A stretch of 64,000 nucleotides of DNA, from contig NZ_LQIX01000023.1 in NCBI RefSeq assembly GCF_001500045.1, forward strand, positions 124,001 to 188,000. Reading direction: 5' to 3'. The translations under genes were made by a program, and so were the position numbers. Shown here in pieces: positions 26,762 to 35,304 of this stretch. Under the pieces are notes generated by a model. It saw nothing but the letters and a program-made list of their open reading frames with translations. It made no database searches and was not told where the DNA came from. Positions within the stretch are counted from its first letter, which is position 1; each line of letters starts with the position of its first letter. The DNA is from Mycobacterium sp. GA-1199 (GTDB lineage Bacteria > Actinomycetota > Actinomycetes > Mycobacteriales > Mycobacteriaceae).

Positions 26762-28951
26762 TCAGACGGTGGCGTCGGTCGCGATCGCGTCCTGCATGAG
26801 GACGCTCAGGTGCTGCCAGTAGATCCAGTCGGCGATGGCGGCGCGCTGGTCGGCGGCGTCGGTCGCGGTGTGCGCTCGGTGCAGCGCAAGCTCCTGGGCG
26901 TGGTCGGCATACGTGATGAAGCACTGCAACTGGACCGAGGCACGGTCGGGGGAGTTGCTGAGCAATGGACGGAAGACTTCGAACCACAGCTGCGCGCGGC
27001 GGTCCTCCGGGGGAGTGGCGTCAGTGAGTGGTGGAGGCAGCACCTCGGACAGCCCGGTCGGTGTGATGGCGGCCAATCTACTTGCCGCGTCAGGGGATAT
27101 CACCTGGAGGCGATGGCGACCATCCATCTGGCCGCTGTCGGGAATGTCGTCGGGATGCAGGATGATCCGGGGTGCACCGGGGTCGAAGCCCTTGAACTGA
27201 TCCTCGGTGGCGATTACGGCGCGAAGTTCGGCGTTGTGGTGCTGTGCCCAACCATGAAGTGCGAGAATGGGATACGTTGCCCAAGACCCGCGAACGTGAG
27301 CGGGGATACCTTCGTCGGCGGTGGCCATCTTGACGCGGTCGGGCAGTTTTACATCGTCGGGGATGTAGCCGAGGCCATAGTTGTTGGCGACGACGATGGT
27401 TCCATCCTTAGCGAGGCCGGTGACCCAGTAGAAGCCCATGTCGGTGATGCCGACGTTCAGGGCCGCCGCGATCCGCTGTGCGAGTTGAGCGGGGTCGCTG
27501 CCGGAGGGCCGCCGAAGGGTGGCGGCCGCGATAGCCTCACGCTGGGCGCGTGCGGCCGAAACCGGAACCGGCGCAGGGGCGCCGACTGTGCTGGCGCCGG
27601 GTGCTGCCGTGCCGGGCGCAACGCTGGGGCCGACGTTGGCGGCCGGCGCGACAGGAGCGGCCGGCGGCGGAGTGGGTGGTGGACCCAGCGGTACCGGTGG
27701 AGCGGGAGCGGCGCCGGGTGTGGGAAGCGGTGCCACGGGGGCCTGTCCGGTCGTCGGGGCTGTCGCGGGCGGGGCTGTGGTCTGGCTGGGCGGTGGGGGC
27801 GACGGCGCGTCCGCGATCGGGGGAAGATTGGACGGCTGCATACTCGACGCGGCAATCGGAGCGGACTGCGGTGGCGAAATTGGCGTTTGAGCAACAGCTT
27901 TGGATGCTGACTCGGCCATAGTCCGTTGGAAGTCAGCCATTTGCGCCTGAGCCGGTGTGGCGGCTGCCGGGTTTACGGTGCTTGGTGCGCTCGGCGTGGT
28001 GGGTGTGGACGGGGTCGACGGGGTTGACGGCGCGGACGATCCGCCGCTCGACAAGGGACTAGCCGGAGCGGTGATGGGTGGAGATGGTGGAGAAGCGGGA
28101 GTGCTTGGCGCGCCGGGGATTCCGGGGATGATGGGTTCCGGACTGGACTTATCAACGGGAACCCCAGGTCCTTTGGCAGATTCGGACAAATCGGGGCCAA
28201 GATCCTTCGGTCCAGCAGACACGGGCGGGCTATCCGCTGCAGTGGCGGATGGGCTTTTCGGTCCATCGACCGAAGCTGGAACCAACGATTGCGGAGGCGA
28301 GCCAGCGATAGAGGGCTCCGATAGCATTGGTGGACCCGTCGGGCCGTCTTCGGAGCCTCCTCCCATGAAACTGGTGGGCAGCGCAGGTGGCCCTTTCTCA
28401 GGCTGCTGGCTGAGCAATTGGAGCTGATCCTCAGCGGCCTCCGGTTTCGAGGGCTCAAAGGGGATTTCCCCGGAGATACGAGCGCCAGCCATGGTTACGA
28501 GACCTAGGTTATGCCCGCGGACTGTTTGGATGACCTGATCTATGGCGCGCTGCCTGTCCTGAGGTGAGCCTTCAGCGCTGCCGATTATGCGATCAATGAG
28601 GTCGTTCGCTCGCACGACGAGGGTCGTTATCGCTTCTTTCGTGTTCCTTACTTCGTCCCGGCTGCCCTCAAATAACCGCTTAGAAGCGATGAGCTGATTG
28701 TTTACCGACTCAAGCTGAGATATACGGACATTCAGTGCACCTAGGGCCGCTCCCGCTGCGCCGCCGGACCAAAGGTCGGCGCCCTCCAAAAGCTTGGACC
28801 GCTCCCGGTGCAAGCTATCAACCTGGCTGCTGATCTTTTGAGACGCATCGTCGAATGCAATTGCGGACCTCGCGAGCACATCCTCATCGGCCTCCGGCCA
28901 AGCTGGTGGTGCCGCCATTCCGTGTGGATCTAATGGCTTGTCAATGCCCAC
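26762..28951 (-). CDS. ESX/type VII secretion-associated protein with Pro-rich linker and DUF5631/5632-like C-terminus
   Basis: 729 residues. Positions about 20-150 are helical (coiled) with SSQVDSLHRERSKLLEGADLWSGGAAGAAL, where W-S-G resembles the WxG turn of WXG100-like proteins. A Pro/Ala/Ser-rich disordered linker runs from about 180 to 470. The C-terminal domain (GITDMGFYWVTGLAKDGTIVVANNYGLGYIP, then a helical end) matches what I remember of the DUF5631/DUF5632 proteins in mycobacterial clusters such as Rv0026/Rv0029 and Rv2082, and parts of EspK. Start: GTG at 28951, three bases after the upstream stop; ATG at 28975 would overlap it. Codon use is less GC-rich than the neighbours. Probably a secretion substrate or chaperone. 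Confidence 0.72.
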   Translation of the reverse strand: MGIDKPLDPHGMAAPPAWPEADEDVLARSAIAFDDASQKISSQVDSLHRERSKLLEGADLWSGGAAGAALGALNVRISQLESVNNQLIASKRLFEGSRDEVRNTKEAITTLVVRANDLIDRIIGSAEGSPQDRQRAIDQVIQTVRGHNLGLVTMAGARISGEIPFEPSKPEAAEDQLQLLSQQPEKGPPALPTSFMGGGSEDGPTGPPMLSEPSIAGSPPQSLVPASVDGPKSPSATAADSPPVSAGPKDLGPDLSESAKGPGVPVDKSSPEPIIPGIPGAPSTPASPPSPPITAPASPLSSGGSSAPSTPSTPSTPTTPSAPSTVNPAAATPAQAQMADFQRTMAESASKAVAQTPISPPQSAPIAASSMQPSNLPPIADAPSPPPPSQTTAPPATAPTTGQAPVAPLPTPGAAPAPPVPLGPPPTPPPAAPVAPAANVGPSVAPGTAAPGASTVGAPAPVPVSAARAQREAIAAATLRRPSGSDPAQLAQRIAAALNVGITDMGFYWVTGLAKDGTIVVANNYGLGYIPDDVKLPDRVKMATADEGIPAHVRGSWATYPILALHGWAQHHNAELRAVIATEDQFKGFDPGAPRIILHPDDIPDSGQMDGRHRLQVISPDAASRLAAITPTGLSEVLPPPLTDATPPEDRRAQLWFEVFRPLLSNSPDRASVQLQCFITYADHAQELALHRAHTATDAADQRAAIADWIYWQHLSVLMQDAIATDATV

Positions 28952-28953
28952 AG

Positions 28954-30075
28954 TCAGCTCTCGGCTGCCTTGCATGCTTGATAGACGATCGCAGCGGCTC
29001 GGGCGGAAGTGCTCGACAGGTACGAATCGGCCTTGGTATACGTCGGGAGTGCAGCGGCGTAAGCCCGTCGATACTGAGCCACAAAGGTCGCTAGATCCTG
29101 GATCAGCGGATTCTCGCTCTCGAGACCAAGCTCTTCGATGTCATCAGCGAATCGCTGCATCACAGGGATTGCATTCTCTGTTATCGCACGTTGCTCAGAA
29201 GACCACTCGCTCGCAGGTAGCGCCGGGTCAACGTCCTGCCACTGCTTGGTATCTGAATCGACGCGATCTACAAGTCGATACCAACGCGAGCAAATCGGAT
29301 CGGTCGACTCCAAGAAGCGCTCAGCTGATGCCGGGTTTGTCACTGGCGCAACCTCAGACGGTTGCGACGGTTGGGCTATCAGGGGTGCCCGCGCTTCCGC
29401 CGATCCATATGTGATGGCGTAGCACGCCCACGTGATCGTAGAAGCTGTATTTGTGAAGACACCAGCAAGGTGCTCGTGGGTGGGCTCATACGTTGGAACC
29501 GCATCGCTGTAAGCCCGCGCGTATGCGATGAACTGCGCGAAAAGCTCGCGCATTACGCGATGTGGAGTGACCTTGGCAACCGCGACGGTTTGCCCGGCGG
29601 CCTCCGCGGCAGCTCGGCCGACCTCTTCATACTTCTGGCGCTCGTCTGGTGTCCAATCTGCAGCGGGAATGCTTGGATCACGCGCGTTCCAACCTCGGCG
29701 CTGAATATCGATGAAGGTGTCATTGATCGGCCCCCAGGCCGCACAACTCGGGTCTTCGGTAATGATGTTCGCAGGGCCCTTATCGTCGGCGCTTGCGAGG
29801 CCGAAAGTCTGTCCTGAAGGCGCTGGATCGTCACCGTCTCCGCTGTCCGATGTCACCGAAACCGTCACTGCCACAGTGACTCCGATGACAGCCAGCAGAG
29901 CCACACCGCCGAGCAACCACTTCCAGACATTGCCGCGCTTCTTCGGCGGCGGGCCCGGCGGCCACTGCTGCTGCCACGGCGGCTGCTGCGGGGGCGGACC
30001 GTAAGGTCCCGAATATCCCTGTGGCGGCCCGGGATTGCCCGGCGGCGGACCCCCAGGCGGTGGCGGATAACTCAC
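28954..30075 (-). CDS. Membrane-anchored protein with tandemly duplicated two-Cys ectodomain
   Basis: 373 residues. A Pro/Gly/Gln-rich cytosolic tail (1-45) and one transmembrane helix (about 51-74) lead to an extracytoplasmic part made of two copies of one domain: residues 108-220 and 259-370. Both start with a Cys-x-x-Trp-like pair (C111, C262), carry DPxIPA/DPALPA-x-D/E-W at 133 and 283, RAYxxAxPTY at 187 and 337, and end at C218 and C368. The constant 150-residue offset shows duplication; each copy probably has one disulfide. ATG at 30075 overlaps the EspC-like gene. It belongs to the T7SS-type cassette. No named family recognised. Confidence 0.72.
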   Translation of the reverse strand: MSYPPPPGGPPPGNPGPPQGYSGPYGPPPQQPPWQQQWPPGPPPKKRGNVWKWLLGGVALLAVIGVTVAVTVSVTSDSGDGDDPAPSGQTFGLASADDKGPANIITEDPSCAAWGPINDTFIDIQRRGWNARDPSIPAADWTPDERQKYEEVGRAAAEAAGQTVAVAKVTPHRVMRELFAQFIAYARAYSDAVPTYEPTHEHLAGVFTNTASTITWACYAITYGSAEARAPLIAQPSQPSEVAPVTNPASAERFLESTDPICSRWYRLVDRVDSDTKQWQDVDPALPASEWSSEQRAITENAIPVMQRFADDIEELGLESENPLIQDLATFVAQYRRAYAAALPTYTKADSYLSSTSARAAAIVYQACKAAES

Positions 30076-30407
30076 AGCGCGGTCTCCGGTCCCTCCCTGG
30101 CCGCATCGCTGAGCTGTTCGACGCGCTTCCGTATCTCCTCGGCAATCTGCCGGTCCACCGCGTCGTAGGTGTTGGCGGCGTTGACCACTTTCTGCGCGTA
30201 CTTCGCCAACTCCGCCTTGACGACCGGCAGCTCAGCGATCGCCGGGTCGACCACTTCGGCGACCTTGGCAGCGATCGCCGTCGACAAGGCGTCACCACCC
30301 GCCGGCTTGAACGAAGCTGGCGGCTCAGGGATGGCATCCGCGACCGCGCGCAACCGCCCGCCGGCCTCGAGCACCAGGTCGGTATCGATTCGCAGCGTCT
30401 CAGTCAT
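30072..30407 (-). CDS. EspC-like type VII secretion target
   Basis: 111 residues, almost wholly helical. The start MTETLRIDTDLVLEAGGRLRA and the layout are those of the EspC/DUF2580 family of ESX substrates (Rv0027/Rv0028-like). The type VII export motif YxxxD is present as Y81-D-A-V-D85 just after the second helix, exactly where ESX substrates carry it. ATG at 30407 was preferred to an upstream in-frame start because the family begins here. Its stop shares ATGA with the membrane protein, so the cassette is translated together. Confidence 0.8.
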   Translation of the reverse strand: MTETLRIDTDLVLEAGGRLRAVADAIPEPPASFKPAGGDALSTAIAAKVAEVVDPAIAELPVVKAELAKYAQKVVNAANTYDAVDRQIAEEIRKRVEQLSDAAREGPETAL

Positions 30408-30714
30408 CGTCAATCCGCGCAGCCACCAGCGTCGCACCGATCGGTTGGCATGCTCCCTCCCGCATCACCCGGCAAATGCTACCCGACCCGCAACACCGGC
30501 CAGCGCGCTAATTTTCATCGCTGCGGCTCGCCACATTCGACGCAGATACCTACGTCCGACACCTTCCTGCCACGGACGACGAGCTACTCACCAGCGCGGC
30601 TTCTGGGCCGAACCGTCACCGGACAAGCCGCCACAGCCACAGGCGCCAGCAAACCCCTATTCGGCCAGCCGCCGGGCGTCGCCGCCGAGAAGCGCTTCCG
30701 CTATCGTTCCGCAG
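30408..30714. other. 307-bp divergent intergenic region
   Basis: Lies between the EspC-like gene (minus) and the O-methyltransferase gene (plus). On the plus strand TATCGT at 30702-30707 is a good TANNNT -10 element seven bases before the ATG, implying a leaderless message. On the minus strand no clear promoter was found. A plus-strand open frame from 30169 crosses this region in phase with the methyltransferase, but its residues are low-complexity, so I regard it as non-coding. Confidence 0.55.
30702..30707 (+). promoter_or_regulatory. Candidate -10 box of a leaderless promoter
   Basis: TATCGT, seven bases before the methyltransferase ATG at 30715; no Shine-Dalgarno site precedes that ATG. 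Confidence 0.5.
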
Positions 30715-31380
30715 ATGTCCGACCCCGACTCGAAGACGCTCGACGAGCTTTTCAATCGCATCCTGCACACCGAAGACGACGCGCTGCGCGCCGCGCGTGA
30801 GTCCGGTAACGCCGCAGGCATGCCACCCATCGAGGTGTCCGGCCAACACGGCAAGCTTCTCTACTTGTTGGCGTCGTTGTCCTCGGCCACCCGCGTCCTG
30901 GAGATCGGCACCCTCGCCGGTTACAGCACCATCAACCTCGCGCGCGGCGTCGGGTCGGCCGGCCACGTCGTCACCCTGGAGTACGACCCCAAGCACGCCG
31001 AGATCGCCAGGGAGAACTTCGCCCGCGCCGGCGTGCAGGACCGCATCGAGATCATCGTCGGCGCGGCACTCGATACACTTCCGATGCTCGCCGACCGCGG
31101 CGACGTGTTCGATCTGGCCTTCATCGACGCCGACAAGGAGAACAACGTCGCCTACGTCGAGTGGGCCATCAAGCTGGGCAGGCCGGGCTCAATCATCGTG
31201 GTGGACAACATCGCTCGCTTCGGCCGCGTACTCGAGCCTGCCGCCGACGACGCCCAGGCCCGCGCCGTGCGCGAGATGCTCGAGATGATGGGTGACCATC
31301 CGCAATTGGAAACCGCTGCGATACAGACCGTCGGGCTCAAAGGCTGGGACGGCTTTGCCGTCGCCCGCATCGTCGAATAG
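30715..31380 (+). CDS. SAM-dependent O-methyltransferase (Rv0187 type)
   Basis: 221 residues of the COMT-like class I methyltransferase family. The SAM motif is VLEIGTLAGYSTINLAR, the acidic ribose-binding position is TLEYDPKH and the metal-binding Asp is in DLAFIDADKENN with VVDNIARFG. Such enzymes methylate catechol-type hydroxyls using Mg2+. Gene order before ilvD matches Rv0187-Rv0189c in M. tuberculosis. It ends one base before the IclR gene's stop on the other strand. Confidence 0.9.
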   Translation: MSDPDSKTLDELFNRILHTEDDALRAARESGNAAGMPPIEVSGQHGKLLYLLASLSSATRVLEIGTLAGYSTINLARGVGSAGHVVTLEYDPKHAEIARENFARAGVQDRIEIIVGAALDTLPMLADRGDVFDLAFIDADKENNVAYVEWAIKLGRPGSIIVVDNIARFGRVLEPAADDAQARAVREMLEMMGDHPQLETAAIQTVGLKGWDGFAVARIVE

Positions 31381-32052
31381 TCACCTCGACCAGGGTGCCG
31401 TCGCGGCCGCGGCCGTCAGCGCCGCGACGATCCGCTCCTCATGGGCCACGAACCTTTCGGTCGGCGCGGGTACCGAGATGGCGACGACGTGTCCGCCGGC
31501 CGAACGCCCCGCCACACCGGCGGCCGAAATCCCGACGGTGTGCTCGTCCCGATCGAACGCCACCTCAGTTGCCCCCTTCAACAACGCCGTCGCAGCCTTA
31601 CCGTTGGCCGTCGACTCCAGTGGAAAGCGCATGCCGACCGCCGACACCGCGCGCAGCCGGTGTGCCGATTCCAGCTGGTCGATGAACAACATCTCGCCGC
31701 CCCGCAACACCGACAGATCGACCGTCTCCCCGGTGGTCGCCGCGAGCTCCTCGAGCGTCGGCCGAAACACCGCGGCCAGCCCTGCGACATCGGCACTTCC
31801 GAGGCCGAGCAGTCGATGCCCAAGCGAGAACCGGCCTTGGTCGTCGACCGCCGCGAAGCCCACCTCGACCAATCCGACGAGCAGGCGGCGCGCGGTCGAC
31901 TTGGCCAGACCCAGCTGAGCGCCCAGATCGACCAGCCGCAGCCGACCGGGTGCCGCGGCGATCTCGTCCAGTGCCGCTGCGGCGCGGCGCAGCACCTGTA
32001 TGCCGTCTTCCCGCCCCGCATCGGTTCGTTCATTTCCGTCCGGACGAGTCAC
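31381..32052 (-). CDS. IclR-family transcriptional regulator
   Basis: 223 residues. N-terminal winged helix: VLRRAAAALDEIAAAPGRLRLVDLGAQLGLAKSTARRLLVGL. C-terminal IclR effector domain: PTLEELAATTGETVDLSVLRGGEMLFIDQLESAHRLRA and the GKAATALL element. The GTG at 32052 has GAGGG upstream. It is divergent from the FAD oxidase/hydrolase pair and shares a 66-bp promoter region containing a long palindrome, so it most likely controls that pair and itself in response to an aromatic or organic-acid ligand. Confidence 0.9.
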   Translation of the reverse strand: MTRPDGNERTDAGREDGIQVLRRAAAALDEIAAAPGRLRLVDLGAQLGLAKSTARRLLVGLVEVGFAAVDDQGRFSLGHRLLGLGSADVAGLAAVFRPTLEELAATTGETVDLSVLRGGEMLFIDQLESAHRLRAVSAVGMRFPLESTANGKAATALLKGATEVAFDRDEHTVGISAAGVAGRSAGGHVVAISVPAPTERFVAHEERIVAALTAAAATAPWSR

Positions 32053-32066
32053 GCCCTCACTATATT

Positions 32067-32105
32067 GATCCGCATACCGGTTCACAATGATTCGGTATAC
32101 GGACC
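32067..32105. promoter_or_regulatory. Probable IclR operator palindrome
   Basis: The arms 32067-32080 and 32092-32105 match as inverted repeats at 11 of 14 positions with an 11-base spacer; the core is CCGCATACCG and CGGTATACGG. The site lies between the divergent IclR and FAD-oxidase genes and ends at the AAGGAGG of the latter. Confidence 0.7.
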
Positions 32106-32118
32106 AAGGAGGTCCCGG

Positions 32119-33456
32119 ATGTCGCTCCCATCTGGTCGTTCCTTCCCCCGCTCCGACGACGGATACGAGGCTGCTCGCCGCGCGACCGTCTGGAATGCGC
32201 GCACCCCGGACCGCTATCCCGAAGTGGTGGTGCAAGCCGCTGACGTCGGCGACGTCGTCGCCGCGCTGCGCTATGCGGCCGCACACGACCTCCAGGTCGG
32301 TGTCCGCTCGGGCGGGCACAGCTGGGCGGGTAATCACGTACGCGACGGCGGCATGCTGCTCGACGTCAGCCGCCTGAACGACTGCGCCATCGACGCCGAG
32401 CGCATGACGGCGGTGGTCGGGCCCGGAAAAGGCGGCAGCCTGCTGGCCGCGGACCTGGAGGCCCACGATCTGTTCTTCCCGGCCGGACATTGCAAGGGCG
32501 TGTGCATCGGCGGATATCTGCTGCAGGGCGGATACGGCTGGAACAGTCGCATTCTCGGGCCGGCCTGCGAAAGTGTGATCGGACTGGATGTCGTGACCGC
32601 CGACGGCGAGCGGATCCACTGCAGCCCCGACAGCCACCCCGAGATGTACTGGGCAGCAAGAGGTTCAGGACCCGGTTTCTTCGGTGTGGTGACCGCGTTC
32701 CATCTCAAGCTGTATCGGCGCCCCGCCATCTGCGGCAGCAGTGTCTACGTGTATCCCATCGAATTGGCCGACGAGATCTTCACCTGGGCCAGGGCGATCA
32801 GCGCCGACGTCGACCGACGAGTCGAGTTGCAGATCGTCGCGTCCAGAAGCGTGCCCGGCGCAGGAGTCGAGCAGCCGGGGATCGTCATGGCATCGCCGGT
32901 GTTCGCGGATTCGGAGGACGAAGCGAAACAAGCGTTGGCGTTGCTCGATACCTGCCCGGTGCGCGACCGGGCCGTCGTCGCGGTCCCATACGCACCGGCG
33001 GATCTCGCGACCTGGTACGACGGGGTCATGAGCAACTATCCGACCGGCTACCGCTACGCCGCCGACAACATGTGGACCTCGGCATCCGCCGACGAATTAC
33101 TGCCCGGGATTCGCCGCATCATCGAGACTCTGCCCCCGCACCCGTCACACTTCCTGTGGTTGAACTGGGGCCCCTCACCTGCTCGCCAAGACATGGCGTA
33201 CAGCCTCGAGGACGACATCTATCTTGCGTTGTACACGGTTTGGCACGATGCCGCCGACGACGATCGCTACGCGGACTGGGCCTGCTCGAACATGGCGGCC
33301 ATGGCGCATCTGGCCACGGGCATCCAACTCGCCGACGAGAACCTCGGGCAGCGGCCGGCCCGGTTCGCCACCGACGACGCGATGACCCGCCTCGATCACG
33401 TTCGCGCGCAATACGACCCCGACGGGCGGTTCTACAGCTGGATGGGCAGGGTGTGA
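32119..33456 (+). CDS. FAD-linked oxidase with berberine-bridge-enzyme-like C-terminus
   Basis: 445 residues. The FAD-binding domain has RSGGHSWAGN, whose His is the usual 8-alpha-histidyl FAD attachment site. GHCKGVCIGGYLLQGGYGW places a Cys where bicovalent family members attach the second flavin link. The C-terminus ends RLDHVRAQYDPDGRFYSWMGRV, the BBE-type motif. It should oxidise a phenolic, sugar or aliphatic substrate with O2. ATG at 32119 has a perfect AAGGAGG at 32106-32112; a longer in-frame ORF from 31441 is antisense to the IclR gene. Followed after one base by the hydrolase start, so the two are one operon. Confidence 0.9.
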   Translation: MSLPSGRSFPRSDDGYEAARRATVWNARTPDRYPEVVVQAADVGDVVAALRYAAAHDLQVGVRSGGHSWAGNHVRDGGMLLDVSRLNDCAIDAERMTAVVGPGKGGSLLAADLEAHDLFFPAGHCKGVCIGGYLLQGGYGWNSRILGPACESVIGLDVVTADGERIHCSPDSHPEMYWAARGSGPGFFGVVTAFHLKLYRRPAICGSSVYVYPIELADEIFTWARAISADVDRRVELQIVASRSVPGAGVEQPGIVMASPVFADSEDEAKQALALLDTCPVRDRAVVAVPYAPADLATWYDGVMSNYPTGYRYAADNMWTSASADELLPGIRRIIETLPPHPSHFLWLNWGPSPARQDMAYSLEDDIYLALYTVWHDAADDDRYADWACSNMAAMAHLATGIQLADENLGQRPARFATDDAMTRLDHVRAQYDPDGRFYSWMGRV

Positions 33457-33457
33457 C

Positions 33458-34231
33458 GTGAAGTCCTACCTCGGCTACCGCGACGACGACCTCTCCGTCG
33501 AGTTCGCGGAGTTCTACACCCCCGAGATGGCCGCTCTTCCACGACATGTCGTCGAGGCGTTGGAGCACGGGCCCCAGGCCGAGCCGACACTTCCGTCGTT
33601 TGACGACCTCACCGCGATGCGTGTCGAGGGATATCAGCAGACCGAGAACGGGTACGGCGTCCTGCGCGACGGCGGTATTCAGGTGTCGGTACGCACCGAC
33701 ATGCCCGGCGTCACACCGGCCATGTGGGACTGGTGGTTCGGGTGGCACGGCAGCGACTCGCGCCGCTACAAACTGTGGCATCCCCGCGCGCATGTGTCCG
33801 TCCGTTGGGCCGACGGCGGCGGCCAAGGCGGGTACGTCGGTCGGACGTCTCTGGTGCAGGAATACCTCGGTTCGGCCTTCACCCGACCTGCGATCCGGTT
33901 CGTGCAGCCGTCCGAGTTGGGACTCGGCGACCTCGGCGACGGTGTGGCGATCTGCGCGCGACTCGGATCCAGCGACATCCCGGTCGATGTCGGCTGGCTG
34001 GTGCATCAGGTCCGCGAGACGGCCGACGGCGCCGAGATGCGTTCACGGTTCTGGATGGGAGGAAGCCATGTCGCCGTTCGACACGGAAATCGGTTGACTG
34101 ACAGGGTCATTCGTCCGGTCGCGGCGCGTCAACTTCCGGATCCGCGGGATTTGATGGTGCACTGTGCGCAGGAAATGAACCATCTCGCCCGATTCCTGCC
34201 CGTACTTTTCAACCGATTCTGCGGGCACTGA
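33458..34231 (+). CDS. Phloretin/diacetylphloroglucinol hydrolase-like (PhlG-type) protein
   Basis: 257 residues with the pattern of the DAPG/phloretin hydrolase family: MWDWWFGWHGSDSRRYKLWHP, then VGRTSLVQEYLG and the C-terminal HCAQEMNHL. Candidate Zn ligands are H112, E135, H235 and E239; the H-x3-E pair matches PhlG's second pair. PhlG and Phy cleave C-C bonds next to acylphloroglucinol rings. GTG at 33458 is one base after the oxidase stop. Together with the FAD oxidase and the IclR gene it suggests degradation of a plant or microbial polyphenol, but the substrate is unknown. Confidence 0.8.
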   Translation: MKSYLGYRDDDLSVEFAEFYTPEMAALPRHVVEALEHGPQAEPTLPSFDDLTAMRVEGYQQTENGYGVLRDGGIQVSVRTDMPGVTPAMWDWWFGWHGSDSRRYKLWHPRAHVSVRWADGGGQGGYVGRTSLVQEYLGSAFTRPAIRFVQPSELGLGDLGDGVAICARLGSSDIPVDVGWLVHQVRETADGAEMRSRFWMGGSHVAVRHGNRLTDRVIRPVAARQLPDPRDLMVHCAQEMNHLARFLPVLFNRFCGH

Positions 34232-34256
34232 TCGCCTCGGTGTGCTACCCAGTCCT

Positions 34257-34772
34257 ATGTCGAAATCGTTGCCGGTGGCCGTCTTTGCCGTCGCCGCAGC
34301 CGCGGTCGTGGTTCCCGTCGCGCACGCGGACCGCGCCGAACCGCCGCCACTGTACGGGTTTTACAACGTCTTCATCGACTTCTCGAAGCAGACGTTCAAC
34401 GGCCGTCCGACGCCGATGAACGCAATCACCGTGCCCGTCGAGTTGACCACTCAATGTGACGTCAACGGATGTGTCGCACACTGGAACAACGCGGACGACC
34501 ATGCCCGCAATCCGGGCGCTCCGATGGTCTACGAGTACAGGTGGACCGGCGACCGTTGGGCGACAAGCGGTGAGTATCCCTATCTGTGCGATCGCCACGA
34601 CCCGAGCAGCGCGGTGCAGGCCACTCGCTCGGACTATCTGATCCCCAACCCGGACGGCAGCTTCTTCGGGGAGCGGACCCTCGTCATCGACGGGGCGGGA
34701 TGTCCGGGAGAAGGACCGGGCACCCACTGGCTGCCCTTCTCCCTGACTCCCATCGATCCCCCGCCTCCCTAG
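34257..34772 (+). CDS. Secreted protein of a two-copy family (copy 1)
   Basis: 171 residues. The signal peptide (about 1-24) ends AHADRAEPP. The mature protein contains LYGFYNVFIDFSKQTFNG, then TTQCDVNGCVAHW, YEYRWTGDRWATSGEYPYLC and GCPGEGPGTHWLPFSLTPIDPPPP, with four Cys likely in two disulfides. The gene at 35305 encodes a clear paralogue with the same order of motifs. I do not recognise a named family; similar small secreted mycobacterial proteins are common. ATG at 34257 was preferred to an in-frame GTG at 34242. Confidence 0.75.
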   Translation: MSKSLPVAVFAVAAAAVVVPVAHADRAEPPPLYGFYNVFIDFSKQTFNGRPTPMNAITVPVELTTQCDVNGCVAHWNNADDHARNPGAPMVYEYRWTGDRWATSGEYPYLCDRHDPSSAVQATRSDYLIPNPDGSFFGERTLVIDGAGCPGEGPGTHWLPFSLTPIDPPPP

Positions 34773-34812
34773 TCGTCGTTTAACGCGCCACTTGCCGGGG
34801 CATCTGCCAGAG

Positions 34813-35220
34813 ATGGACTTCGGATTCCGGCGCGGGATGCCGACGGTGGAGTTACGCATCGACGCTGCTCCCGAAGCGGTGTGGGACGTCATCACCGACC
34901 TCGACACGTGGCCTCAGTGGGGGCCGACCGTGTCGGGTGCCGAGCTGGACGAGGCCGGGGCGCTGCACCTCGGATCGCAAGGCAGGGTGTTCACGCCGGT
35001 CGGTGTCGCGCTGCCGTTCACCATCACAGAATTTCGTCCCCGCCGCTGCTGGGCATGGAAGGTCGCAGGCGTCGGCGCCACGCGCCATGAGGTGATCGCT
35101 GAAAACGGCGGATCCCGAATCGTGTTCGGCGTGCCGTGGTGGGCGACCGCCTACCTGCCCGTGTGTGCGATCGCACTGCCGCGCATCGCCCGGCTGGCGT
35201 CCGCGCGCACAACTCGCTGA
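34813..35220 (+). CDS. SRPBCC-family (START-like) protein
   Basis: 135 residues of the polyketide-cyclase/START-like fold: VELRIDAAPEAVWDVITDLDTWPQWGPTVSGAELDE begins the ligand-binding helix-grip. The domain binds hydrophobic ligands; no catalytic residues are evident. ATG at 34813 was chosen because it starts the domain; a TTG at 34792 would add seven residues. It sits between two paralogous secreted-protein genes, which makes it likely that the locus arose by duplication around it. Confidence 0.8.
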   Translation: MDFGFRRGMPTVELRIDAAPEAVWDVITDLDTWPQWGPTVSGAELDEAGALHLGSQGRVFTPVGVALPFTITEFRPRRCWAWKVAGVGATRHEVIAENGGSRIVFGVPWWATAYLPVCAIALPRIARLASARTTR

Positions 35221-35304
35221 ATCGGCGACATCCGACGTGGCGCTGTGTTATTCAGAGCCGCAGAGTTCTCAGACCGCGGAGGGCTCCGACGAAAAGGAGC
35301 TCCG

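Noticed and set aside
31441..33456. 671-codon frame extending the FAD oxidase upstream
   Set aside because: It is antisense to the IclR gene; AAGGAGG fixes the start at 32119.
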